From Dactylellina haptotyla (lineage: Eukaryota > Ascomycota > Orbiliomycetes > Orbiliales > Orbiliaceae), in NCBI GenBank assembly GCA_031310005.1, contig CM062380.1:2108001-2172000 (forward strand): a stretch of 64,000 nucleotides of DNA, given 5' to 3'. Of this stretch, positions 10,089 through 22,426 are shown piece after piece. Positions within the stretch are counted from its first letter, which is position 1; every line of letters begins with the position of its first letter. The translations under genes were made by a program, and so were the position numbers. The notes beneath the pieces are model-generated. The model searched no databases. It worked only from the letters and a program-made list of their open reading frames with translations, and had not been told where the DNA came from.

Positions 10089-13060
10089 TCGATTGACTCC
10101 GATCCTGTTCCAGGACCATGTCCGGGATACCTGCTTCAGCTTTTATAAAACATCTTTAATGGGCACTTCTTCGTCACATTGCATTTTTGGCATTTAACAG
10201 CTGCGCTCCAATACGGGCACAATGAAAACTTGTGAATGGACGGAAAGGGGCCTTTCTAGACGGTATCTACACGTAAAATGAACCTTATTACCATGGCGTT
10301 GAAGTATGCCCGCAGTATTTGCTTCTGTCCAGGTGAAACCGTGTCTGAGATTTCACCGGAGAGGTACAGCGAACAAGCAGCAGCAGCCACAGCGCAGAGT
10401 GAGATCATATCGCGATTTTTTACTAACTAGCGAACAATTTCTATTACCCGAAACGATATTGTGAAATCATCTCTTCGGTTGTATGATATAAATTCTGTAC
10501 GCTTTAAAATACCATCCACCATGCACGTGCGCAGGCATCTACGGTGTATGTATGTCTTGCACAAGGTCCCCGGTACCAGTTCTAGACCTGTGGTGAATTA
10601 TCAACCGACGAGATCAAAATTCAACACCTTACAATAGTGACATGCATGTTAAGATATCGTATCATCTAGCTGCATAATGTCGAATGCGGTGTCAAAGATG
10701 AGGACCGCGTTTTTGCGAGGGAGGTACCACGGTCACAGTTCACCGTGGGTCCCACGCCTGACGCCACCGTTTATGCAGGGCGAATCTTGAATGGTGATAA
10801 TATTAACAACGATAGTGGAGTCTCCGCGCAAGGGAAAACACTCCACAAACCTTCGTGGAGTTTTTGGGTCATGTTGGGCAAGGGAACGGGCTTCAATGTC
10901 AAACATCTGTCATCGGTGCTTCCGGACCCTTTTATTGGCCCCAGCGCCGTTAGCACGATGTCATCGACATGGATCGAACCATATGTAGATTGGACAAAAT
11001 AGTCTTGCCGAGTACGAACGCTGCGACCGCGAACCCGGTCCTTGATGGTTGAACGTGATCTGGAAAAAAAATATTCATCGCAGCCTGGAACAGATGGATA
11101 TGTGAAGGGAAAAGGACGCTAGGTCAGCTTTCTGCTCCATCAACTAGAGGAATATTTTCTCCAGTTGTCTGCCTGTTTCAGTAATTCTGAGAAATAAGAA
11201 ATATTGGCAAATGAAGGAAACACCTTTTTCTTTCTTGGAATATTTGGTGTGGTCAACCTGGTCAAGGAGGAAGGGATTCCTTGGTAACGAGGTCTGCGAA
11301 TGCGACCGGGATTGCTTCTTCATGATCATACTAGTCCGGGAAACTCCATTATATCCGTAATTATAATCTGCGTCGAGGAGGCTTTGAGTTTTCTCTCTTT
11401 CGCAGACCACTCCCCTTACGCCAGCAGCTTTTGAAACTTCCTGGATAGAATCTTTGACTGCGTACTACGTACAACTAGAGATAATGATCTCGTGCGGTGA
11501 AAAGAAAAAGAAATATGGTGAAGGTTGTGTTCCTTGTTTCTCTCCAACAGGCTACGGACCTGAGCACAAGAAAAAGTAGCCTCCCTCGCTTGGAGGCACG
11601 TTTTGGACGTTTCTGGTCCTCCGCCCCCCAGCTGAAGCGACGACGTTGTTCGCATTGGTTCTGGCGTTCGTTTGTTCACCTATCGGGCGTCTTCGTGACT
11701 GCATCACCGAGAAACATTCTGAGCCCCCGGATATGAGACCCGAGGAGATAATCCACAATCGATGGCAATCACCTCTTCTTTCCCAGCCGATACTCTTTTT
11801 ACAGCGGTTTAGCGACCTAATAATAATCGCACTGTTGCTTCTGTCGGTGATCTCAAGCTCCGCTGCATATCCAACTGCACCATGCCCAAATCCACTCAAT
11901 CTTCTTCATTCTGCTGCACCCACACAGACACGCACGATCAAGAAGGTCACGGATTCCGCAATCCAGGTCGTCGGAATCGGGATCTCCTTCCAGCGAGCGA
12001 AAGAACCCACCTGGTTTGGTCATGGAAACGTGACCATATTAATGCTATTTTGAGAGAAAAGTCCGAGACCCTCAACGGTCGCACCACAAACGAGGAATAG
12101 CAGCAACGACGCCAAAGACTCATTTATTCGTTGAAAAGGTTGCGAGCAAGAATTAAAAACGTGGAAAGGCCGATGCTCTAATTGCAGGCCTATCTCATAG
12201 AAAGGAATTTCGATCCTTTCGTGCTAGATTGGTTGATGTCGTGTGGGACCCTGCTATTCTTCTCCCTCCATAGCTGGCCTCGTGGGTACGGCGTTTCCTT
12301 TTAAGCCGAATGATATGAGAAGATATTGCTGCAACTGGGAAGGGATGGGCCCAGTTCTCCCAGAAACCTGGCCATGGCCATGCGTCACCAAGTGGATCTG
12401 ATCACCCCCACCCCTTCTGTTAGTTCGAAGCCTCCGGAATTAACCCCTTCATTTGATGGGGAATGGGTCCCGGCGTCCCCGGGTCTTCCAGAAGCTTGCC
12501 CGAAACGGATTGGCGGCGTCCCTTCCGCAGATTGAGATGGCAGGGAATGTGATCCTCGTCGCTGGTCCGATATGGTCTTCCAGCTCTCAAGATAATGTGC
12601 AAGAGTGGAAAAAAGCCCCGATGTTATCATGAGTAAGGGGGACTGGGCCTAGCTGAAGCTATCCGGTTTCGATAACAAGTTCGAATGTTCACTCAATTGA
12701 GATCTCGCGTATGGTCGCAGCCGCAGCTACAAGCAGGGTACCCAGGGTGCAGACTTGGTGAAGAAAAGGGCTGTGAGAATTGAAGGCATGATGGCATCTC
12801 GCAGAATCTCAGCTCGTATCCGTGTAGACTCCTCGGCCATGTTCGTCATCGATATCTGGCGATAACCTGCCTTTGTCTGCGGGTTTCGAGGCGGCCATCC
12901 CAAACGTCACGGCACGTGCAACACAGCGGGCGCTTACCGCGCCAAACAAACCTCCAATTTTCGCCGGCGGAACGGCAACCAAAATTCAACCCAACATAAC
13001 CGTCGAAATTACGATATTCTCGAGTGAGGAACCGGCCCCGCGACAGCCCCGCCGAATGCC
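10089..13060. other. Gene-poor region upstream of MRPL22
   Basis: Nothing here can be assigned to a family on either strand. Frames of up to 135 codons exist (for example 11646-12053 plus) but lack motifs, biased composition or paired splice sites. The last few hundred bases should hold the MRPL22 promoter; no distinct TATA box was seen. Confidence 0.5.
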
Positions 13061-14083
13061 ATGAGGGCTTCTACCAGGCTATCCTCGCTCTCGAGGAGCC
13101 AGCCAAGTAAGTCTATGCCCGCAATCTAATGCAATCCTGTTCTGGTTGCTAAGTGTGCATCTGTAGTCCTCCAATCATGCATCTATCCCGCGCAACTGAT
13201 GTCGATATCTCCACCACTACGGCGTCCTCTCCCTACCTCGACGCACCCATCTGTCCTCCAGACCCGCACAATATTCGGCCTCTTCCGCCGAAAAAGGCTC
13301 GAAAATGACCAGGGTGTGCCCCTTTCCGTCGCTGAACTACTCAATCGAAAACCCACTGAGGAAGAACGACCCATATCGTCGAGAGCACTCCTCAAACGCG
13401 GAGAACTTGCCTCTTCCTCAATTTTCGATGGCGAAGGTGCCGGTGCCAAAGGAAGTAGTCAGGACGATGAAGAACGCGCAGTCGGATCCCACATTCTCCA
13501 GCGCACCACTAGCCGTACTGCTATCCTTAAGGAGGGCGGACTCCACCCCAAGGAAGATTCGTTCATGCGAAAATATCGCATAAGAATGATCAAGCGTCGG
13601 GGTAGACTCAGCCGCACCGAAACAATCATGCGGGAGGAGAAAGAGCACATCTGCAAATCGCATAAGTTCAAGACCTCTCTGAAGAAACTAGCTCCCCTAG
13701 CTCGGCAGATAGCTGGAAAGCCTCTCGAGCATGCTTTAGTACAAATGAAATTCTCACCGAAGCAGGCGTCAAAAGAGATTCTGAAGCATCTTGAACAAGC
13801 CAAGAATGAAGCCATCCTCACGAAGAACTTTGATCCCGCACAGACTTACATCGCTCAGGCGTGGGTGGGTCGGGGGACGCCTGATTACGAGGCATTGAAG
13901 CGTGCAAGAGGCAGGATCGATAGATTAGTTAGACCGTACACGTCCATCAGTGTTATCCTCAAGGAGAACAAGACGCTGGAGCGTATTGCCCGGGAAAAAG
14001 AAGAGAAGAAGAAGCGACAGAAAGTGTGGGTGCCCTTGGCGAACCGGCCAATATACGGCCAGCACCAGTATTACCAGTGGTGA
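13061..14083 (+). CDS. MRPL22: Mitochondrial large-subunit ribosomal protein uL22m
   Basis: Two exons: 13061-13106 and 13167-14083, giving 320 aa. The short first exon (MRASTRLSSLSRSQP) supplies a basic, Ser/Arg-rich mitochondrial presequence and splices in phase 1 (GTAAGT donor, CTGTAG acceptor). An internal ATG at 13199 would lose the presequence. The middle and C-terminal part holds the L22 fold: the stretch around KFKTSLKKLAPLARQIAGK, then MKFSPKQASKEILKHLEQAKNEA and the basic GRIDRLVRPYTSISVILKE segment. The long Lys/Arg-rich N- and C-terminal extensions are usual for fungal mitochondrial forms. Its 3' end faces that of the phosphatase gene only about 160 bp away. Confidence 0.93.
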
Positions 14084-14244
14084 TATGTTCGACCCTTCCG
14101 TACCTCTCTTTCCGCATTTCTGTGATGCCGTCTTCCCAGTTTAATTTGTAAATATAAGATCTTACTGTAAATATCTGGTGCATCTGTAATTCTATCCTGA
14201 TTGCCCCAATAGTTTGTCTAACAAACAAATATACTAAAGCGCCG

Positions 14245-14863
14245 CTAAATATCCGCTCCGAGTACTGTCTTCATGAAACCCTCACTGGATTTTTTGCACT
14301 GTTCGAAATTCACTTTGAACCCACTCTCCCCGCCATAATAGGGATCCTGTAACGCTTTCCCATCCCCAAACTCCCCGAACATTAAAATCTTCGACTTCGC
14401 CGCGTCCTTAGGTTTCATGGACTCCAGGTCTCTTTGGTTATTTTTATCCATCGCGAATATGTAGTCGAAATTGTAGAAATCTTGCCTAGTCACCTGACGC
14501 GCTGTGTGAGAGACTGGAACGCCGTTATCTCGACAGACCCGTTGCGTGCGCCTGTCGGGTTCGTCACCTGCGTGGTAGCCTGCTGTGCCCGCGCTATCGA
14601 TTACGCCGAATTTTTCTAGAAGATTATTCTCTTTTGCGACGTGGCGGAAGACAGCTTCGGCCATGGGCGAGCTGGGTTCGTTGGTAGCATGTTAGCGGGG
14701 GTGGGGTGAATAGTGGCGCATATAGGTAAGGCAGTTTCCTACCGACAGATGTTGCCCAAGCACACCTGACAGACTCCATTAATATTTGGTGAAAGGTTTG
14801 TATGTTTTTGAGAGACCGTATAATACTTACCATTAGCACAGATATTGGTTCTCCTGAAGCCAT
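14245..14863 (-). CDS. Low-molecular-weight protein tyrosine phosphatase
   Basis: Three exons: 14863-14831, 14765-14743 and 14671-14245, giving 160 aa, the usual length of the family. The active-site loop CLGNICRS (Cys13, Arg19) is split across the 23-nt exon 2 and exon 3 and appears only after splicing. The general-acid Asp lies in DPYYGG (about residue 128). The start MASGEPISVLM is followed directly by the conserved V-C-L-G-N. The cytosolic enzyme dephosphorylates phosphotyrosine and small aryl phosphates; the budding yeast relative is LTP1. Its convergent neighbour MRPL22 ends close by, so the two 3' UTRs probably overlap. Confidence 0.95.
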
Positions 14864-15409
14864 GGCGAGTACTATGTTTTCCCGTTCTAACTTTTCCCTG
14901 TTCACTGTACTGGTGTTGTTGGTCTATGTTGTGATGAACTCGGGACCATCCAAATTGGTCGTACGCATCTAGTAGTGGTCTCATATTTTGCGTCTCTGAA
15001 TAAAATTTCCTAAAGATTTTGAAACTTCCACACATTACAATACTTGTAACGCCGGGGGAAGGAAAAAAGCTAGTTTACAAAATGAAAGACCCGGCAGGTA
15101 AATAAGCTCTACCAATAAATTAGAAAGTGTGAAAGCAGAAAGAATCCCGTGCAGAATCCCGCGCATGAACAAGCTACAGGTGGGAGAAAAGTAACATATA
15201 CATTCCAAAAGAAAAAAAAATAAAAAAATAGTGTGCAAAAATCGCATCATACTGGGTAAATTTTCTTGGGCATATCAATACACCGTCCAGAAAATCCTTC
15301 CCATGCTCTTCCCCCTATTTTTTTTAGGGATAGAAACCCAAAAAATCTAGCTTCGTTACTCATTAAGCATATTACAAATATCGCAGATACGTAAGATAGC
15401 CTGGTTCGT
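14864..15409. other. Intergenic between phosphatase and chitin synthase
   Basis: AT-rich spacer of about 550 bp that serves as the phosphatase promoter and the chitin synthase 3' flank. No gene or RNA recognised. A T8 run at about 15319-15326 and A-rich stretches near 15210-15240 are the only structure. Confidence 0.6.
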
Positions 15410-18400
15410 TTAGACACCGCGGAACTGGAGAAAGCAGGGGGTTAGTTATCCTCACGACCAGTGGATTATCCGTCATTTTAAGACTCACCATTCTAATAAT
15501 CAAGAACCAACATGAGCCCGCAAATCTAAAGGCGGACAGAGCAGCCACAGACCACAAAACAACCGAAAGATAAATAGCAGCTCGCTGATCGGCGTCGGGA
15601 CCAACTTCCAAGCGATCAAGTCCGGCAGAATTCAAAACAACAGCCGCCAGACCAAAGTTCGTAAACATCCACAGTAGAACAACGGAAGATCTGACACCTT
15701 TGTAGTAATCTTCCTGAACCTCTTCCGGCTTTGGAATCTTAGGTGGTGGGATATACTTTTGACGTAGGACATTAACCTGCTTCGAGTACTCTGCATCAAG
15801 ATCACCATCGTCGGATGGGATATTGACATCCACTTTGCCACCTTCCTGAACTTTGACAACACCCAAATCCGTAGCGACCTTATCGTCTCCCTTGGTTCCC
15901 CAAGAGATATCATGGGTGTTACAGAAAGCATAGACGTTGAGAACGTTGACATAACTGGGAGAGAGGAGAAGATATTGAAGGAACTAAGTGTTTTATTAGC
16001 GTGGAACTCGGAATAGGGAGGGCTAGTGTAACTTACGCTGGTGAACATGTGCCATGGCTCCCAAAAGAGGAACGAAGAAACGAAGTAGATGACGTAGGTA
16101 GAGCATAAAGAGATAAGCAGGTCTCTGAAGATACGATTCTGGAAGAGGATTTGGATGGTGATTGGTCCTTGCGTATTGTTCACAACCGACTGGACAGCGC
16201 GGACTGAGACAAAGATCGCGGCGAAAAGAAGATACCTGTATGATATATTTAGCATCATAAGCTCCGTGGTTTTCAATAAGGGACCAGAACTTACACCATG
16301 ATGACAGCCCAGAAAATGACCATAGTCATATAAAGTTTGTTTGAACCCTGCGGCCGATTTCCGAGCGAGAGGATGAAACAAGTTAAGAGAATACCGAGAT
16401 ATAACCATTCGAAAACTACACTCAAAACTTTACCGGGTGTGAATTGGACGCTTGGATCACCCAAACTAGCGGTTAGGATTTTGAAGACCAGGAAGAAATT
16501 ACTAAGTTGGAACCAGGAGAAGAGCATAAAGATGAACTGATATAGGAACTCGACGTGAAACATCAATTTCCGAAGGAATGAGTGCTTGCTTCGCCAGATG
16601 TCAAATGCATGCACTAAAGCGTAAACAGCGGCGAAGAAAGAACCGTTCAGCCAACGTCTTCGCTGCAGGATCAGCTCGGGCATTCTATCCGGAACATCAG
16701 TTTCGGCGTATGAGGACTTGACGTATGTGAGTACCCAATCGCAGTTTCGTTTGGTAACCAATTCGAAACAAAGAATACGATCTTCGGCGAGATACATATT
16801 GGCGTCAAAGAATCCGGAATTGGCACCGTGCATCGTTTCACCCTTGAAGTACTTCTCGAGCGGTCCTTCAGGAACACTCTTCATACCCCCTGGTAAACCT
16901 TTTCTACTCTGCAAGGCAGCGAATCTATACGCCGAGAAAGCACCTGGTAACACACTGATGAATCCAAATACACTCTCCAGAGGCTTGTCGAGAATATTTG
17001 ACATCTTGAAAAAAGGTTAGCTACGCCTATACAAAAACCGAATAGCAGGACTTGGTCATACCTTGTATTCAAAGTTTTGGGTGGCAACAAGTGGGTTCCT
17101 AAGATGCTTCCATCCGTTACCCAGCATGGCTTTGATCTCACCACAAGCACCGCCGCATGCGGGGTTCAACTCAAAAGCTTTCCACAAATGGTAAATACTC
17201 TGACCGCCGGGCTTGGTACCAGCATCGATAAGAACACAGATACTGGGGTTCAAGACCTCGCCGAAGGCTTGGAAGAACCATCTGTGGGAGTTGATTTTCT
17301 TCTGGTTTTTTTCCTTCAAACAGAAAATGACCTGCATCGGCACACTGTTCTTGCCACCAGGCTGGACTTCAACCAAATCGTTCTTAACATCGAGGTTGAC
17401 CTGGGTTGTGTACTCGTAGATATGTGCAGTTACAGGTTTATCGCCGACAAGATTCTTCGCGATACCATCTTGGTAGCATCCCATGGCAGCCAAACAACTC
17501 TTCGTTCTCGAGTTGATCTTCATACGGCCGTCACTCACGATGCAGACGACGATTTTTTTCCAGCCTTCGTCGCCCCAGGTCTGAGATCTCGTCCGGCTGC
17601 ACATGTACTGAATGTTCTTGATGACACCACGCATAGTACGGGCGAATAGTATTTCATCCTCGTTGTACATGGTGACGACGATGAACAATTCGGTGTGTCT
17701 CGGTTTCGAGAACAGTTGCTGGCGCAGGGTGAATCGCTCCTTCAAAAAGTCGGCCGGATCGCATGTTGCGGCTGTGTATCTCATATGGGTGAATTCTCTG
17801 GCGTTCTGTCTCGGCATCTGAGAGAGGAGCTTCTTGGGGACAGGGCAGTCGAGGACCAAGTTTCCGTGGTAGAGTTCAACTTTCTTCACAGTCTTCCATC
17901 GTTTGATACCCGGTGCAGGGCTCTGAGAAGGCGGAAAGTAGCCCGGGTCCTGTTGGCCTTCAGGGTAGCTTGTCAGGCCGGGTCCTTGATTACCAGGGGT
18001 GAGGATTGGCTGACTGTCATCATAGTCTTTGTCGTAATTTGTGTCGGTGTATTGGTGCATCGGGTAGCTATCCTCGAGGGGGGATGGCTGATAGGGGTCG
18101 TCGAAGTCAGAGTCGTGGGAGTTGTAGGCTGGATTCTGATATGGGCCGCCCTGACTGCTGATGCTCTGCTGCTGACCATGTCCACCGTACGAATGCGCTA
18201 GATTCTGGACGGAGTACTAGAAGACGAAAGAGTTGAGTCAATAAAAGAGAATAAAAAAACTTGGGTGTCTACCTCCTTGGGAGGGATTGAATAGAATATT
18301 CTTCAAGAAAGGATTTGTACGCACAGTGGGCTGCGACAGCATCTCATCTTCGTGATAGTTTCCGTGCGCAGGACCGAGGTTGGGAGTATTGAGTCTCTGT

Positions 18401-18624
18401 GGGGTCCCATAGCTGTCGAATGGGTTCTGCGGTTGTTGGCCGTATGGCGAATGACCCTGAAGAGGTCGGCCGTGGCCGGGCGACGGCGTTCTGTTGTACG
18501 GATCCATGCGTGCTGGCGCCTGGACAGGAGAATGAATGGGACTGGGAGAATCGAAGGAGCCTTGGCCATTGAAGTCCAGGCGGGCATAGGGGTCGTTACT
18601 ATTATTGTTATTGCGATTGGCCAT
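15410..18624 (-). CDS. Chitin synthase, division 1 (class I-III type)
   Basis: Six exons: 18624-18273, 18197-17062, 17004-16295, 16235-16037, 15983-15489 and 15424-15410, about 968 aa. This plasma-membrane glycosyltransferase makes chitin from UDP-GlcNAc. Visible landmarks are the N-terminal Pro/Gln/Asn-rich cytosolic region, the start of the catalytic domain ([19 protein letters not shown]), [15 protein letters not shown], the [10 protein letters not shown] segment, the processive signature QRRRW, and several C-terminal membrane helices. The last exon is only 15 nt and adds the ending FRGV after IIRM, typical of the family. The precise class (I versus III) was not settled. The first acceptor is uncertain: CTAG/CGCATTC at 18198 keeps the frame, whereas the stronger-looking TAG at about 18218 does not. 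An alternative start is the ATG at 18672. Confidence 0.95.
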
Positions 18625-18718
18625 GGTAGGAGCACCCTCTAGCCGGCCTGGAGGTCGGGTTCTTTCCGGCAAGCGGGTGTGTATGAGGGAGAATGGAGCC
18701 GGATCAGGATCAGGTCAG

Positions 18719-18797
18719 GTTGGTGTCGGTGTCGGTGTCGGTGTCGGTGTTGATGGTGATGGTGATGTTGATGTTGATGTTGTTGATGTTGTTGTTC
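18719..18797. repeat. Hexa/trinucleotide tandem repeat in chitin synthase leader
   Basis: About four GTGTCG units run into GATGGT and GATGTT units on the plus strand, roughly 100-170 nt upstream of the chitin synthase start. Length variation here would change the leader, not the protein. Confidence 0.85.
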
Positions 18798-19286
18798 GAG
18801 CCAACGAGTGGAAGGGGTTTAAAGAAACACCAGAACGATTCGGAGGGATGATGCAGTTGGGTGGGATCGAAATGATCAGGAAGCGCAGCTCGCACAGGCC
18901 GGTCTGAAGTAGAGTAGCTGGTCTGTTTCAAGGAGCTTTGGTCGGGATTACGTCCTCCCTGTGAGTGTGTCTTGCCCCTGCGTCCAGTCCCTTTCGGTCA
19001 GCTAAGCTCGTCACAGGCCGTTCGATCGCTACGGACAATTTTAAACGAACAAAATAATATAATGGAATAAAATACAATACAATACAATAAACAAGACGAA
19101 ATAAAGCAGAATAAGAATAGGATTCGCCGTGAGAAAATAACCGGCGGGTGACAAAAAGGGGAGCGGTGAGGATATATAATAATAACACCACCGTGCATAG
19201 GAATCAATCCGGTCCGAATATGCAAGCAATGCGGCGGACGTGTGTTTTTCTTCTTTCTCGCCTTTATAAATAAGAGAACGGAACGG

Positions 19287-19312
19287 GGCACAGGCACAGG
19301 CACAGGCACAGG
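19287..19312. repeat. (GGCACA)n short tandem repeat
   Basis: Four near-perfect GGCACA units on plus, in the chitin synthase upstream region beside a TATA-like element. Confidence 0.8.
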
Positions 19313-20692
19313 AATAATAAGATCTGACGTACCCCGTATATAAAACCTGCACACAACGGCTCACACAGCTCGGGCTCCTTTTCACTGTGTATCTGGCTTT
19401 CGAGGGAAGGGACAACGACAACGTTGATAAAAGACGAGATGGCAAGATAGCTGGCTAGCTTCCAGCTAAACAGCTATGATAGTCAGGAGAAAGAGGGGGA
19501 TGGAGAGAGACAGAAATGGAGAAACGGACGGGAATCCTCCAAAGGAATGCAGGAATAAAAGGGACGGCGGGGACGAAAGAGGCGAAAGAATGTTTTATTC
19601 GATTAGACTGCCCCGGAGTGGAATACCAAGCGGTATCGCTAAGCGTCGACGGGCGGAAGATTTCAGGATGACATCGTCAGTTGACTGTGCAATCACACTC
19701 GTCCCTCTCCTCGTCCCTCTCCTCGTCCTCCTTCAACTCTGCTGCTGCTCTCGTCCACCGTGCGAGTGACCGCACCCGCAGCACAGCAGGTCTGTAGGGC
19801 ATGGTTGGCTGGTTGGTTGGTCCCAGCTCCCACGCAAGAAACAGGCGTGGAAGCGGCAACCGCTAATCGAATAATCGGCAAGAGATCAGACCCCCATTTG
19901 GAATTGCAGGTCTTCTCGAACGAGGCCCGCTGACTGGCTGGCTTCTCGCGATGACACCAACCCAGCTCAGGGCCTATCAGAGCCTCGGAATCAGCCTGCC
20001 CAAATTTACAAAGAGACATGCCCATCCAGCTCTGAAATCTCAGTCGTGTTGCAGCTGTGGGATGGGGTGGATGGGATGGATGCACCGCCCGAGCCCCAAG
20101 TTGACGTAACGAGCCCGATCGAACAAACGAACGAACAGCCTATTTTTAGAGTGGAGCGGAGTGCCACTTTTTCCAGAAGGCGCCTGTTTCTTTCTAACTC
20201 TTTGCTATCGCGTATTCCACAGGACCGTGAAAATCTCTGGCCCCGTTGCTCACCCGCAAAGGCTCCGGTGGTGCTTGTTGGTTGTGTCCTCTCGAGCTTA
20301 TAACCTTTCAACGGTGGCGATTTGCCTTCCCAAGCTTAGCTTGTGAATTCACTCGAGTCTCAAATCCTTTGAGCACACGCTATTCCATTCCCATTCACAT
20401 GCGTGCGCATTCTAAGCTCCAACGGGAGCCCATCCTCCAGCAACCTAACTCTCTTTGGTAACCAGATCCTCAAAGCACTAACTGTAGTCATGATAACCTT
20501 AGTCGCAGCCCTCGAGGCTGAAGAGTATCACCAAATACTCAATCTTAGACTTGTATCTATCTGCGTCTAATGTGCCGACAACAAATAAGACATGACAAGA
20601 TGAATTCTTTCCAACCTGAAAAATTGTAGTCTAATGAGAAAATATAAAAATAGAGATTAAAAGATCGCAGACAGAAAGCATAATCGCCACCC

Positions 20693-22426
20693 CTACTCAT
20701 CCGCCAAGTCCTTGCCCTTGATACTCCAATTAATCGCTACCTTCCAAAGCTCACCATCTCTAATTGCAATCTCCCATGTCGGCGGCCGAACCTCCACCCG
20801 CGATCCCGCTCGAAGATCTTTCCTCAGTGTACTATTCTCGTCCCCAATAAGAATAACCTGCCATTTTCTATTCCCATCTCCGGCTGCGGTCCCCACAGGC
20901 GTGCCCTCCTCCACGTCAAACTTATGGAGCTCTGCCGCGCCCGCCACGGCCACGTAATTCTCCTCCTCCCAAATCTTCTGCACGTCAACTACATGCACCC
21001 CCTTGTGTAAGTGTGGGGTTTGTTCGATAATCGTATTGTTCCGTAGCACCAGATCTTGCGCGTCGTACGCCCATCCCAATACCGTTGCTGCTAAGCCCCC
21101 CGTTAGATACTTGCTGTTCGCGTTCCGCCGTTTTCGATGTGAAGGCGACCATGCCATAGCGCATATCGCCTTGTTCAGCTTCGCATTTGGCGATTTATGC
21201 GGGAGGTTAATTTGCGGTTGGTTCGGGACTGTGATCCATTGTTTCCCTGGTATTGTCGACATCGTGCCAAGCACATCTCCATCTCCTGTGAAATTAGAAA
21301 TAAAATTTCCATGGAGCTTGGGTGGTGTCAATGGGTCTCGTAGCAGTGCGGCCTTCGTACGGCGAGGTGCACGGTTTTCTTTGTGCTTTGGTTGCGTAGT
21401 CTTTTCGTTCTCGTCGTTTCTCTCAGTTTGGTCCTCGACTTGTTCTTCTCCTTCTTTGATTCTGATATCCTTCTTGCTCCCTAGCTCTGTTTCGTCGTCG
21501 TCGTCGTCGTCGTCAATATCAATCCCATGTGGAAGACTCGAAGCAATGGATTCGATATCATCGAACACCCCAACGGATTTTCTCTTCTTCCGCCGCCGAA
21601 CTCGCTCTTTCCTACCGGGTCCTTTCCCCTCCTCCGCCCCGCTGTCTTCCTGAACATCCTCTTGCGTATCACCAAAGCTAAGGTTCAAATTCTCCGGTGG
21701 CGACGAGAGAATGGCTGAACTCTGCAAAAACAAAGGTCGGTATTTTGCAGAGGGGGTTGGTGTCGCTTGAACACACAGGTTCCCAGGAACCTGTGTACTC
21801 TGCCCTATATATCTCACATATCAGTCCAATCTTATTTAAAACCTCTAGAGCTTCGTTATGTTTCTACCTTCTATGCCTTGCAGTGGAGTCCCACTAAAAA
21901 GCTCATTCGGATATCTCCACCCTCCTGACGACGGGCCGAGTACCTTGGGTTTTCCCGATATCAAGGCTTCATCAATCTCGTCTAGGTCAAACGACCTCCT
22001 GCGTTTGTTCTTCGTCACATCTTTGGTAACTCCGCCAACGGGAGGTTGTATAGGCAACTTGGGTGCCAGTGTGAAGAAGTCCGGATCGGGACTAAACCCA
22101 CGATTCCTGCTTTTAAGATTCGTAGGTGTTTGGGAACTGGCAAAGTTGCCACTATTCTCATCATTACCATCCCGTCGGCGCGGGTTAAGCGGTGCCGGTG
22201 TCGCAAACTGAGGTTTCACAGGAGCCGGAGAGGTACCTGGCTGCCGGCGATTCGTGCTCAGTGTGAAAGTCGCTGGACCAGAACGAGGCCGTGGGATGTC
22301 ATCCGGGGACGGGAAGCGGTATCGAGGTGTCTATTTGAGGGGTAAATTTTTTAGTGATTAGTATTCAAATAAAGTTCTATATGCATATTCGCGTTATAGA
22401 GTGAAGCTTACTGCAGGAGGCGGCAT
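20693..22426 (-). CDS. Uncharacterised fungal protein, 529 aa
   Basis: Three exons: 22426-22412, 22330-21868 and 21804-20693; the joined frame is open and divisible by three. I do not recognise the family. The N-terminus (MPPPATPRYRFPSPDDIPRP) and a Pro/Ser/Arg-rich stretch suggest disorder. A basic cluster (RKERVRRRKKRK) and an Asp run (IDIDDDDDDDE) lie in the middle. The last 190 residues are less biased and look folded (GKQWITVPNQPQ...VLGWAYDAQDLVL...GSRVEVRPPTWEI). An OB-like beta fold is conceivable there but unproven. The basic and acidic low-complexity regions suggest a nuclear protein (inference). A 90-codon ATG frame (22755-22483) lies just upstream on the same strand. Confidence 0.85.

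Larger units (their letters stand above)
18625..20692. other. Chitin synthase upstream region
   Basis: No gene recognised. The probable leader and promoter of the chitin synthase carries tandem repeats. One is a hexanucleotide run of the type GGTGTC/GATGTT at about 18719-18797. The other is four to five CACAGG units at about 19287-19312. TATA-like elements on the minus strand lie near 19165-19180 and 19262-19270. Farther out (19450-20690) are only short motif-less frames. Confidence 0.55.

Noticed and set aside
12873-13064. 63-aa plus frame overlapping the MRPL22 start
   Set aside because: It starts with TTG, lacks an ATG of its own and does not resemble any family; the MRPL22 two-exon model explains the start.
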